From Metallyticus violacea (lineage: Eukaryota; Arthropoda; Insecta; Mantodea; Metallyticidae), in assembly GCA_030762175.1 (NCBI GenBank), contig CM060833.1:159355501-159419500 (forward strand): DNA of 64,000 bases, in the 5' to 3' direction. Each line of letters opens with the position of its first letter. The first letter of the stretch is position 1. The notes below the pieces were generated by a model, which worked only from the letters and a program-made list of their open reading frames with translations, had not been told where the DNA came from and did no database searches. Both the position numbers and the translations under genes were made by a program. Below are positions 36,705-47,655 of this stretch, one piece after another.

Positions 36705-36974
36705 ACCGCCACGATGGCCGAGGTCGTAAAGGCACGGACTCGTGAGCTGGAGGTCTGGGGTTGGAATTCCACCAGGAACGTCCTCCCTGACTCAGATTTT
36801 TTCCAGGTTTTCCTCAGTCCTCATAAATGGTATATACCCGGGAGGTACTCTAAACTTAGGCCTGGAACGTTTCCTTTCTTAAAAAATCCTTTCCCAATAT
36901 ATCATTTCATCTCATGTATCATCAGTGTTCACCGCCTGTGATGCCTCCGTAGTAAAAACGGACGTTAAACACTA
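36705..36974 (+). repeat. SINE-A copy 7
   Basis: ACCGCCACGATGGCCGAGG head, box B GGGTTGGAATTCC, tail ACGGACGTTAAACACTAA. It lies 142 bp from copy 6 in opposite orientation. Confidence 0.9.
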
Positions 36975-37822
36975 ATCACACACAAATTCTCTTGAAAGCA
37001 GCCTACAATTGTCCATATGTCCTGTTCGAAATACCTGTAACTGGCATGGGAATTTTCATGTTCAGAACTTGTGCAGTTTTGTTTGCTTTGGCCTACAGCA
37101 CAGGAAAGTCCATTGCACAACATTGAAGGGGAAGGGAGGGGGGGATTAAGTTTTCATTTTCATTTTCTGTTTGCAACAATTTGCTACTTCTGTAAGCATT
37201 GCAATTCTCTTCCCAATTCTTCCTTGTCACCTCTTTATGATTTTGAATGTTCCAAACGGTGGAGTTGGAAATCCAAACTGCTAAGAGATTTTGCATTAAC
37301 TTACACATTTAGAAATTATCACTTATTTAATTTTACGCACACTTAGTTGAACTTGCTATATTCGTTCAGACATGCTGAAATTGTTAACTCATTACAATGA
37401 GCGGAACTATGCAGTGATTTCACCCTAGCAATTATATGTGGACTGTAGTCAGCATATGGTTTATCTACTCGCTGTGTCCAGCCAGCAGTGGATATCTGGG
37501 TTAACCACTCTTTTTTTGACACAGTTCCTCCAATTCATTTATGATAAGAATCTGCACTACGCCCCTCTCGTATTTTGCTAACGCTGGTTAATTGTAGGTC
37601 ATTAAGAGAGAGATGGTAAATATTCCTAACTCTTTCTAAATGAGAAAAAACCTCATACTGCAGGTTGGAAATACAAACATATCTTTTGTTCACACACTGG
37701 AGACCACTGTATTCATACATGTGTTAAACTTTTGGCAGAAAGTATGAAACAATGGTCATGTACTAACTTATGCAGGTGACGCAAGGTTGTGGATGCACAA
37801 AGTATAGGCATAGGTTGGCTCC

Positions 37823-37856
<34 letters not shown>

Positions 37857-38086
37857 CAGACAGACAGACTTAGGCGGGGGTGCCCAATTTCACGGAATTT
37901 ATTGTATATTTATTATATTTAAAGGGCTATTAGGCAAGTAATTTAATATATAAAACCTAGGGTCACAATCGTAAAATGTCGAAGCTATGGGCTATAGAAA
38001 TAATTGTAATTTAGTGCTCAGAAACCATATTAAAGCTAAATAGCGTTAACAATTATATTAGAATACTTTCACGCCTCCTTAATTAT
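36975..38086. other. Intergenic, no supported gene
   Basis: It contains a 28 A run (37827-37854). No gene or named repeat is supported. Confidence 0.4.
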
Positions 38087-38324
38087 CCAAGAACCCGGCC
38101 AGGACCGATGGATTTTTTCGGGCGTAAAAATCCTAAGTATGGCTTCCTTCGGAAGAGAAGTAAAGCCGTGGGTCCCGTGTCGTACATTTACGGCAAAAAA
38201 AGAACTTCAAGCCTGAAACAGAGGCCTCTGAGCAAATTTTGTCGGCCGTTTCCCGCCCTGAGTTTAATGGGACGCTGATGACCTGAGATGTTAAGGAGCG
38301 TCCATAAATAAATCAATCAAAAAA
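38087..38324 (+). repeat. SINE-B copy 4, truncated inside the tRNA head
   Basis: It starts near AACCCGGCCAGGACC, just after box B, and runs to the tail (TCCATAAATAAATCAATC). It is flanked by tccttaattat at 38076-38086 and 38325-38335, an exact 11 bp target-site duplication. The truncation therefore happened at insertion. Confidence 0.92.
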
Positions 38325-38390
38325 TCCTTAATTATGAAAATAATACTTGTTAAAAAGCAAAAAATATCATTTTCACAATTTAGCGTTAAA

Positions 38391-38394
<4 letters not shown>

Positions 38395-38440
<46 letters not shown>
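38395..38440. repeat. TA microsatellite
   Basis: Uninterrupted TA repeat of about 46 bp, directly before SINE-B copy 5. Confidence 0.97.
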
Positions 38441-38444
<4 letters not shown>

Positions 38445-38672
38445 TGGACAGGATCGATGGATTTTTTTCGGGCGTAAAAATCCAAAGTATGACTTCCTTC
38501 GGAAGAGAAGTAAAGCCGTGGGTCCCATGTCGTACATTTACAGCACGATAAAGAACCTCAAGCCTGAAAGAAAACACCTCTGAGCAAAATTTGTCGGCCG
38601 TTTCACGGCCTGAATTGAATGACACGCTGATGACCTGAAATTTAAAAGAGCGTCCGTAAATAACTAAAATAA
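38441..38672 (+). repeat. SINE-B copy 5, head truncated, inside TA repeats
   Basis: It begins AACCTGGACAGGATCGATGG, after box B, and ends GTCCGTAAATAACTAAAA. TA repeats flank both sides. Confidence 0.88.
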
Positions 38673-39076
38673 TATATATATATAAGTTTAGACTAACCAT
38701 ATGTTTGCACGCTACTGAATTATTGTGCTAATACTTGACTCGGTTATTAGAAACAAAGTGGTGATCCAACTTTTTTTTCCTAATGTTGCGGGATATCTGT
38801 CAATTGTTTTATGCAACATTTTGTTTTGTAACTAGAAGATATAAAGCAAATAAGTTATGAAATTAATTACAAAATGAAGGAATAGAAAAAATAAACTTTT
38901 TTGAACTTGTTAACATAATCTGAGAGAAAAAAGAGGTTTTATCCTGTAGTCTACAGAGAAAGATTCCCGCATCATATATTTCAGTCTGTTGATAGACGCT
39001 TGCCTAAATTGGGGTGCTTTAGAATGCAAGAAGTGACACTTAATGGCATGCACACTAAACCCTAACACATAAATTT

Positions 39077-39350
39077 GCCGACATGGGTGGGCGAGGTCGT
39101 TAAGGCGCGGATTCGTGAGGGCGAGGTATGGGGATCGATTCCCACCAGGGCCGTCCTCCCTGACTGAGTTTTTTTCCCAGGTTTTCCTTAGCCCTTATAA
39201 ATGGCAAAAGGCCAAAGAGATACTCCTAACTCAAGGCCTGGAACGTTTCCTTCTTTTGATTTTTTTTTTTTTTCATAATTTATTATTTCATTTCATATAT
39301 CATCAGTGCTCAACGCTTTTTGGTGCCTCAGAAATAAACACTATTAAAAA
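39077..39350 (+). repeat. SINE-A copy 8, diverged tail
   Basis: Head GGGTGGGCGAGGTCGTTAAG, box B GGATCGATTCCC and body are present. The tail has lost the ACGGGCG block and reads GAAATAAACACTATT. Confidence 0.85.
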
Positions 39351-39751
39351 TGTTAATTCCGTAAGTTTCCTATCTAAAGTGCTTGTCTAAATATAGGATG
39401 GAATATTTTGGTGTTTTCATTAATATTCTACACCCTTGTGCAAATTAATGTGAATAAAGTTGATATATCCTACACTTATGTATTCAACTTCTATACACTT
39501 ACATATTACTACTCCATTGTCTACAGCTTTGTAAGTACAATTTATTTAATTAAAGATGATATTGTATTTTATATTATTTCACAAAATTGTAATATTACTT
39601 TTTACTAAACAGTATTTTTAATATATTATTCCAGCAGTTTTGTTTACCAAACAAGAACAAAGGTAAATATTCCATGGTGTTTCGTTTAATAGAGGAAAAG
39701 TGCGACTGTTATAGTTTAAACTTCTACCAAAGAAATAGTCGCAAATTTCGA

Positions 39752-40047
39752 GTTTTTTTTTTTTTAATTTATGGACGCTCTTTAACAGCTCAGGTCATCA
39801 GCGTCCCATTCAACTCAGGACGTGAAACGGCCGACAAATTTTGCTCAGAGGCCTCTCTTTCAGGCTTGAGGTTCTTTTTCGTGCCGTAAATGTACGACAC
39901 GGGACCCACGGCTTTACTTCAATTCCAAAGGAAGCCATACTTAGGATTTTTACGCCCGAAAAAATCCATCGGTCCTGGCCGGGTTCGAACTCGCGATCTT
40001 GGGTTTAGGAGGCAAGTGTGGTAACCCACTACACCACCAGGACCGAC
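39752..40047 (-). repeat. SINE-B copy 6, full length
   Basis: Minus strand: GTCGGTCCTGGTGGTGTAGT head, box B near 39977-39992, the family body, and a tail ending in an A-run. A short atttcgag/ttttcgag match at the ends may be the target-site duplication. Confidence 0.9.
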
Positions 40048-40249
40048 TTTTCGAGGTTGCTATACATGAATCAATTGAGTGAACATGGAGTGAGGCAACT
40101 CAACACTTGTGTTGTCGGTTTCACCTGGGCCAGGCATGATGACGTAAACTACAAAATATTGACCTAGCAAGTGTGTTGCGACAATTCTTCTGACACTAGT
40201 AAGTGACTTAAACATTGTTTTGGTTTGTTGTATTTACCTCAACAGGAAG

Positions 40250-41420
40250 AGAATGTTAGAGGAGAAGATAAAGGCAAGGGAAAAGGGAGTCATGAAAGAG
40301 ATGAAGATATCTAAATTTATAATAGGCGGGAATAATTTTGATTTACAACCTGAAGTAGAGAATGGAGAGGAAGGTGAAGGCTTTTACCTATAAGAGTTAT
40401 GGGACCGGAAGAAGATGGGAGGATGTTGAAGATCTACGGGAATGAGTGGCAGGAGGAGATGGAGAATGGGGAAGTGGTGTCCGGAGAGGAGGAGCAGAGC
40501 GCGAGATATGGTGTAATCAGGTGTCCAGGAGGATCAAGAGAGATGGAAGAAGGGACGGTTGTGAAGAAAAGATGGAGAGTGATATGGTGGAAGCGAGGTG
40601 ATAGGGTTTAATGAGTTAAAGTGTTGGGACAAATAAATGAAATTAGTAGGAAAGATTAATAGTGAATAATGAACTTTAAGTGAAGTACGCTGTTAAAGAG
40701 AGGGTGATTATTATGATTGAGATGAGTTAAGGAGAGTTGAAACAATTAAGTGTAATGTTTAATTTAAGAGAAATTTCTGCCAAAGTACTGGATACCGCTG
40801 GTAACAAATGGTTGGTAGTATAGTAATGAAATAAATTAGGATAAAATAGCTGCCATAATTCTTACTTGCTCTCAGTAATTTTGTTAATTTGGTAGATTTT
40901 GGAAGATTAAATTGGGAAGTAGTGTAATAAATTTATATTTGGGTTTAACTTAATTAATTTGAGTTATTTTAACTATTTTATTAATCTGTAAAAGTATATA
41001 GTAAGAGATTATTGTATTGTACAGTTTATAATAATAAACAGGAAATTTTATATACACGCCCTGGTCTAGGAAACCAGGTACCAGGGTATGAATGAATGAA
41101 TGGTGTTTAACGCCCGTTTTTGCTACAGAGGCACCACAGGCGATGGACACTGATGATACATGAGATGATATATTGGGAAAGAATTTATTTTTAAGGAAGG
41201 AATCGTTCCAGGCCTAAGTTTAGAGTACCTCCCCGGCATTTGCCATTTATGAGGACTGAGGAAAACCTGGAATAAACCTCAGTCAGGAAGGACGGTCCTG
41301 GCGGTATTCGAACCCAGACCTCCCGCTCACGAGTCCGAGACTTAACGACCTCGGCCTCCCGTGGCGGTAGGTACCAGGGTGGCGTATATAGATTTTATTT
41401 TATTTTATTTTTATTTTGTC
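40250..41420 (+). mobile_element. LINE-R copy 2: 5'-truncated, with nested SINE
   Basis: It matches LINE-R copy 1 in opposite orientation from the region just upstream of the acidic stretch (EVVSGEEEQSAR is shared exactly) to the 3' end. A 20 bp target-site duplication starting gtatttacctc (40230-40249 and 41421-41440) agrees at 18 positions. SINE-A copy 9 interrupts the last 60 or so bases of the element. Confidence 0.88.
41088..41368 (-). repeat. SINE-A copy 9, nested in LINE-R copy 2
   Basis: Full-length minus-strand copy with an ATTC repeat tail. It is flanked by an exact 12 bp target-site duplication, aggtaccagggt, at 41076-41087 and 41369-41380. Confidence 0.95.
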
Positions 41421-41925
41421 GTATTTACCTCCAGAGGAAGTAGGTGATTGTTTATTTTTTGATATGGCTGAGAGTAAGCCGTCATACCCAAAATTAAACA
41501 GTTCAGCGACAACCTTTTTGATTATTATACATCTGACGAGGCCATATTCAATCCTACAGTATGGGCCGAGCAGTTGTCTGAAGTCACACAACTACGAACG
41601 CACGGTAAATTCAGCCTTTTATTTTACTGCTCACACGCTGACATTTAAAAAAAAATTCAGTTCTAAAAATTATTCAACCGAAGACTTATTTTAAAATTAA
41701 TAACATGTACCTGCAGCCCATAAAAGAAGAAAAGCAGTAAATAAAGTACATAAAATTAAAATTACTTAAAACACACAGGGAAGGCCGCGTTTCTCGTATT
41801 GCTTTTGCGAAGCACGTTTTGCATTTAAACGGGCCTCTCACATAATAGCCAATACAATTTTTAACATTTTTGACCACCTGTGGTCAAAATCATACAAGCA
41901 CAATGTTTAAGCACACCAAGGGTGT

Positions 41926-42224
41926 TGGTCCTGGTGTGTAGTGGTAACCATACTTGCCTTCTAAACCCAAGATCGCGGGTTCAAACCGGGCCAGGATCGA
42001 TGGATTTTTCGGGCGTAAAAATCCTAAGTATGGCTTCCTTCGGAAGGGAAGTAAAGCCGTGGGTCCCGTGTCGTACATTTACGGCAAGATAAAGAACCTC
42101 AAGCCTGAAAAAAGAGATCTCTGAGCAAAATTTGTCGGCCGTTTCACGCCCTGATTTGAATAGGACGCTGATGAGCTGAGATGTTAAAGAGCGTCCGTAA
42201 ATAAAACAAATAAATAAAACAAAT
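41926..42224 (+). repeat. SINE-B copy 7, full length
   Basis: TGGTCCTGGTGTGTAGTGG head, cttgccttctaaacccaag, box B GGGTTCAAACCGGGC, body and tail GTCCGTAAATAAAACAAAT. Confidence 0.93.
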
Positions 42225-43290
42225 TAATTTTTTTCATTGATAGCACAAGGATTATCATTAATATTTTTATTCTACAATGATACAGATCTCTTTAGATTAT
42301 ACCTTTGCTGTCAGCAATGTAATAAATCTAGATAATGTTGGGACTATGTTCTAGAATCTAGAGATCTTCTGATAACTCGCGGCAAGAACGAATTCAAAGC
42401 GTGGTTCACATGATGCCGCTTTGCTTCGCAGGTTTAAGTCATAACGAACCAAAAATACTTCTAGTTGTACACTTTACATAACAACTGTTGACAATGACAC
42501 AGTTAAAACATTACTCTGTCGACATCTTATGGATTTACATTTTAAGTATTTTAGCCAATAGGAAGACCAAACCTTATCAAAGCCCCCTCGGTGTTGTTTA
42601 AAAATTGTCTCTAGATATCTCAAAGGAAGTTAAAATCTCCTGATTGCGATATTAATTTTTCTGGACGCTAAATGACTCTACCACGCAATGTTTAATTTTT
42701 TAAAAACATATATAATTACTCTTACGCTTAGATGTTTGTCATGAAAACTGTAACCAGCAACAACAAAAAAAAAAAAAAAAAAACAAACAAACAAACAAAC
42801 AAAAAAAAAACAACAAAAACAGAGTCGCAGACAAAGTGAGAGTTCTGTGGAAGATAAATGTTATTTTTCTACGTCGCTTCTTAGAGACGCTATTTTTACG
42901 CCTTTTACCTTTTGTGTTCTAACCAGGCAAGCAAGACATTTTCATTGTTCTTTTCCAGCAGTTTTATTTGGAATGTGGGTCACGAAATTTGCACATTACT
43001 TAAAAGCGGCAAGCTAAGTAACAACACTGTTTTATTATAAGCTTTTGTCCTGAAGTATTCTTTGTTCATATGATTAATTAAGAGAACATGGAAAGACTAA
43101 AAATCTTATTAATCAGAACTGAAACACGATCAAATCGATTAATGTTAAAATGTATGACGCCCACGAGCCATGGTACCCGAGATAATTTCAAATATCTGAG
43201 TAATATTGAAAACGTCTTCCCACTTCCTACATGAAGCAAGATGCTGTGCATTTTAATTGTATCCATTATACTGCCCTCACAATGACACTC
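42225..43290. other. Intergenic, no supported gene
   Basis: AT-rich with an A-rich/AAAC run (about 42764-42823). No gene is visible. Confidence 0.4.
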
Positions 43291-43536
43291 ACCGCCACGG
43301 ATTGTCGAGGTCGTTAAGGCACGGAGACCGTTCTCCCTGACTGAGGCTTTTTGCAGGTTTTTCCTCAGTCCTCATAAATGGCAAATGCCGGGGAGGTACC
43401 CCAAACTTAGGCCTAGAACGTTTCCTTCCATTAAAAAAATTCTTTCCCAATATGTCATTTCATCTCATGTATCGTCAGTGTCCGCCGGCTGTAGTTCCTA
43501 AGTAGCAAAACGGGGTGTTATACACCACTCATTCAC
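43291..43536 (+). repeat. SINE-A copy 10, box B deleted
   Basis: The head runs to TCGTTAAGGCACGG and then jumps to AGACCGTTCTCCC, so about 40 bp including box B is missing. Body and tail follow. The deletion differs from that of copy 5. Confidence 0.88.
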
Positions 43537-43994
43537 ACTATAAGTAACGAGAAAGAAAAAAAGACAAGCGGACTAATAAGCGAGCATATTCATTTTATGG
43601 GCGGTACTACTTTCCTTGCTAATTTAAGAGTAAAGGGGTGGTGAGTCAATCACATTTATTTCCACCACATGTTTTTGTTGCCATGGACTCTAAACTTATG
43701 ATGGAGAGAAAGTAAATTATCACATGGCGCCCGCTAAGTCAGATATGCCAGAGAACAAACAATATTGCTCTAAACTACAGAACACAATAAATCCGTCAAC
43801 TGTTGTTCGATATCATCATATTTTAGAGATTTTTATAGCACCGAATCTTGAAAACGCTGAAAATCGGGTTACATTATTCTCGAATTAGCTTGAAGACATT
43901 CTAAAGCAAACTTTTACCTAATTTTGCTTTCAGAGATACTTATCAACAATAAGTTTTAACTTATTTATCACCATATAACTTTTCTATTATTGTT

Positions 43995-44281
43995 TTTTTT
44001 AATAGTACTAACGCTCGTTGTTACCACTGAGGTACCAAAGGCGATGGGCACTGATGATACATGAAGTGAAATGATATATTCGGAAAAGGATTTTTTTTTT
44101 TAAAGGAAGGAAACGTTCCAAGCCTAAGTTTAGGATACCTCCCCGGTATTTACCATTTATGAGGTCTGAGGAATACCTGGAAAAAAACCTCTTTCAGGGA
44201 GGATGGCCCTGGCGGGATTCGAACCCCAGACCTCCCGCTCCCAAGTCCGCGCCTTAACGACCTCGGCCACCCGTGGCGGTC
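43995..44281 (-). repeat. SINE-A copy 11, full length
   Basis: Minus strand with intact box A and box B. It is flanked by tctattattgtt (43983-43994) and tctatcattgtt (44282-44293), alike at 11 of 12 positions. It ends 240 bp before the promoter of the potassium-channel gene. Confidence 0.93.
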
Positions 44282-44520
44282 TCTATCATTGTTCCTGACC
44301 CTTGCACAGATTCACTATCTCAAATTACTTTATAATGTGTGAAAATTCATCAACACCCAGTATAATGTACAGCACGAGGTGGGAGAAATGTACAGTGCAC
44401 GCAATGGCGTTCGCCCAGTGCATTGAAAAATGATAACTGAAGGGGGGTAAGTGGCACCGAATCCGAGCGTTGTCCAATTCGAACTCGCTTTCCGGACCTG
44501 GAGGGGCGAATGGAGGGGAG

Positions 44521-44575
44521 TGACGTCACGACGACCGTCGCCGATGGCTGCGTGTTCGGCGCCGTCCCTCAGTTT
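44521..44575 (+). promoter_or_regulatory. Candidate core promoter of the ERG channel gene: CRE and initiator
   Basis: TGACGTCA, a full CREB/ATF site, is at 44521-44528. TCAGTTT, the arthropod initiator form, is at 44569-44575. The surroundings (44460-44720) are the most CpG-rich in this region. There is no TATA box at the expected distance. The position fits a transcription start near 44571, about 570 bases before the start codon, if the leader is unspliced. Confidence 0.45.
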
Positions 44576-45141
44576 GTCTGCGTCTGTCCGAGGAGACGCT
44601 AGGAAGGATAGAGGTTAGGGAAGTGATACGGAGCAACTCCGCAGCTCTGCCAGTAACCCAGCATCAGAACATGCGTCGCCTGCGCTAACACTCCCCACCG
44701 TGCCCCCCTCCCCTCCCCACTTTCACGCAGCGTCCGGAAGTGCAACAATGTGACTGAAACCAAAACATCAGCGTTCGCAGAGAAACCTCCTTCTTGTACA
44801 TATGTAAATATGTGACCGCGTAGTTGTGTACATATGTGCTGCTCATAGACCAAGTGCGTGCTTTTCGAGTGTGTTCCTTGTATATCTTATACATAAATTA
44901 CGCATCTTATTCGTATCGTGTGTGCTTGTAATACACATAACATTAATCAAGTGTGTTTTATAATTGCATATTATCTTAATAACGGCTAAATCATTCTGTG
45001 TGCTATTTACCGTAATGAAAATGCCACTAGCGAAGCTTTTCTCAATTAGTGGTTTGATATCTGCAAGCTTCAAGTGTGTGTGTTAGAGTGAGAAACCAAG
45101 AAAGTGTTTTGTTTTGAAATCGGAAGAAGGAATCTGCAACA
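44571..45141 (+). other. 5' leader of the ERG channel gene with several short upstream ORFs
   Basis: Upstream start codons are at 44671 (five codons), 44748 (ATG-TGA), 44802 (ATG-TAA), 44810 (ATG-TGA), 44834 (four codons) and 45015 (23 codons, stop at 45084-45086). Three are start-stop pairs with no elongation. All end before the main start at 45142. Such leaders usually reduce translation. This depends on the leader not being spliced. Confidence 0.5.
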
Positions 45142-45217
45142 ATGCCTGTGAGAAGGGGCCACGTCGCTCCAAGAACCACCATCATCGAAACTATTATCAG
45201 GAAATTCGACACCCACA
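45142..45217 (+). CDS. sei: First coding exon of an ERG-type voltage-gated potassium channel (KCNH2/seizure orthologue)
   Basis: ATG at 45142 opens 76 coding bases that end at a consensus donor, ACACA|GTAAGT, leaving phase 1. The peptide starts MPVRRGHVAP, identical to human KCNH2 residues 1-10, and continues TTIIETIIRKFDTH, close to the human version of this cap. This is the N-terminal cap in front of the PAS domain, which slows channel deactivation by contacting the gating machinery at the inner side of the plasma membrane. Exon length and phase equal what I recall for human KCNH2 exon 1 (intron after coding base 76). The next exon (PAS domain) is not found up to 64000. ELK and EAG channels do not start this way, so ERG is the firm choice; 'sei' follows the Drosophila name. 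Confidence 0.93.
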
Positions 45218-46162
45218 GTAAGTAACCAATAATTTTCATTAATTTTTTTTCTATTCTTTTCGAAGGCTCCTACAAACTACATAAACATTACAAAGATTAA
45301 CTTATCACAAAATCAGTATGAGATGTTAAACATAATTCTTTTCTATTCTTAAACAGGCCTGCATTTACGGTATCATATACTCATATAAAGCGAGCTTTCT
45401 AATTTTAAAAATTATACAGAAATTAATTAATTACTGTATTTGTTATTTATTTGACAAATACTTTAATTTCATGTTTCTTTTTTCCTTTCTATTCATAATT
45501 TGACAGTTCATTTTGCGGTATAGCAAATTCTAAACGATTTTGTGGGTATGGAGGAAGTTGTTTTAACAATATCATAGGCATTGACATTACGTTTGCGTAT
45601 ACGGTGCGTACCAGTCAGCCATCTGCCGCAGCTGCTGGCTGACCGATTCCGCTCTTATCGATTTATAATAGCCATGTGTATTAAATAATAGTATAATTTT
45701 CATTAATAAAAGCATGCACATAATCTTTTATGTATTAATAAGTGCTACCTTGCTATAGCAGATGTTGAAAGTGGTGACCGACTGCATTAAGGCATTTCTA
45801 ACATCTTAAAATTAATGTTTACAAAAAGGTTCTTCCGAAATGAAAGGATATCTCTAGAGAATTCTTTTTTATTATTTATGAAAATAACAGTCGTATGCGG
45901 TAAGATAAGGGGAACGTGGGTGCGGAAACCTTTTCTCAAATATCAAAGAATTAATGGCAGTATATCAATAAGTGTTCGCTTTGCAGTTACAGTACAGAAC
46001 ATATACTGTTTGTTATCATCCCAGAGTTAATTAATCGCTGATTTTCTGTGCTCCATTGGTCTAGTTTTGCGAACAAACGTAACCATGTAAACAAACTAAG
46101 TCTCATAGGAAACATTATTAACTGTGAATCAACAACATTCTGCAGAGTCCAATTATAGAAAT

Positions 46163-46216
46163 TCACGCCTTCAACCGTCTGTGGTGCCTTAGTAATAAAA
46201 ACGGGCGTTAAACGCA
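46163..46216 (+). repeat. Tail-only SINE-A piece
   Basis: Only cgccttcaaccgtctgtgg, tgccttagtaataaaaacg and ggcgttaaacgcaattc, the last 50 or so bases of SINE-A. It lies about 30 bp from SINE-A copy 12 in opposite orientation. Confidence 0.75.
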
Positions 46217-46242
46217 ATTCAAAAAAAATTAAGTCCTTTTTT

Positions 46243-46632
46243 TTTTAACAGTATTTAACGCTCGTTTTTACTACAGAGGCACCACAGGTGGTAGACACTG
46301 ATGATAAATGAAATGAAATGATATATTGTGAAAGGATACTTTTTTTTTAAATGAAGGAAGCGTTCCAGGCCTAAATTTAGGTACCTCCCCGGCATTTGCC
46401 AGTTATGAAGATATACGTGAGATCAAATGATACATTGGGAAAAAAAATATTTTTTTAAGGAACGAAACGTTTCAGGTATAAGTTTAGGGTACCTCCCCTG
46501 CATTTGCCATTTATGAGGACTGAAGAAATCCTGGAATAAACCTCAGTCGAAATGAAGGTCCTGGTGGGATTCGAACCTCAGACCTCCCGCTCACGAGTAC
46601 GCGTCTTAACGACCTCGGTAACCCGTGGCAGT
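46243..46632 (-). repeat. SINE-A copy 12, rearranged with duplicated middle
   Basis: From the left, a tail and body run to GCCAGTTATGAAG (46410). The family then restarts at ATATACGTGAGATCAAATGATAC and runs through body, box B and head to 46632. The central 120 or so bases are thus present twice in tandem. Confidence 0.85.
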
Positions 46633-47655
46633 GATTAATTTGTCTATTGGTATCAACCTTCCTGTTAAGTTCTATGATATGAGTTTTTTGAACTACCTGT
46701 TTTCTGTTGTACATGCCATAAAGATTTCTTTGGATAAGGCTCTAATGTTTCTTCAATACCATCGTTTTTCTTCCGTTAGAATACGTCGATTTCGATTAGG
46801 AATTCCATCGTTTATCGATTTGTTTCCTTAAATTTAAGAACAAATTTTCTTACTATATCTTTAGGTGGAACCGGAATATAGGGAAATTTCTCAACATTGT
46901 TTCCAAGCCACTTTGATAGGTTCTGTTTTCACATGTCATATGCATATTTTCTACTTTCTACTGTTAACTTTGGATGGCATGTCGATAGAGTAAATTTAAT
47001 TACAATGCAATAATATACTCACTCGCACTTTAAGAATAATAATTTCCGCACTGAAAACAAAACACCAACGATTTACAGCTCACTTGAAAAGGGAGATTGG
47101 GGGATATAATGCCGGTGATTTAGTTGCTCGCCTACCATTGAGAATGCTCGTCGCCGGCTGATGGTTGATTGGACCTTATAATATTCTGCTGTCTTGCAGA
47201 AGGCAATCTGAATATCTTTCATTTAGCTCTTATATATGAGTGCTTCTTTGCTGACACCCTTGAAAGCAGAATTCATTATCACTGTTGAATAATTTTATAC
47301 AGCTCATACAATTATGCATTAGCATTTATCTGCCTAACTCGTTATGCAAGCGAATTAGAAATTCATTTGACATATTTTTGTATTAAATCGCTCATCTTTC
47401 GATTATTGTTTATAGTTTACTGATATCCTTATTTTCACAAGTCATTTTATAATGATTGAGAAGTTATTTCATTATAACTTTTTTTTTCTGGAACTAAATT
47501 TTGTTCCACAGAAGTACAACTCATTGAATTTAACGTTCAGCTTTCGGCTATACCAATTATTTCAATAACACTGAAAAACTGTGCAAAATGCACATTTAAT
47601 TATACGGGTAGATACATAATATATCTAATAAGAATTGGATAACATAAAGAACCTG

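Noticed and set aside
45614..45643. Small hairpin (GTCAGCCA...TGGCTGAC) as a possible microRNA
   Set aside because: The stem is only 8 bp, too short for a microRNA precursor.
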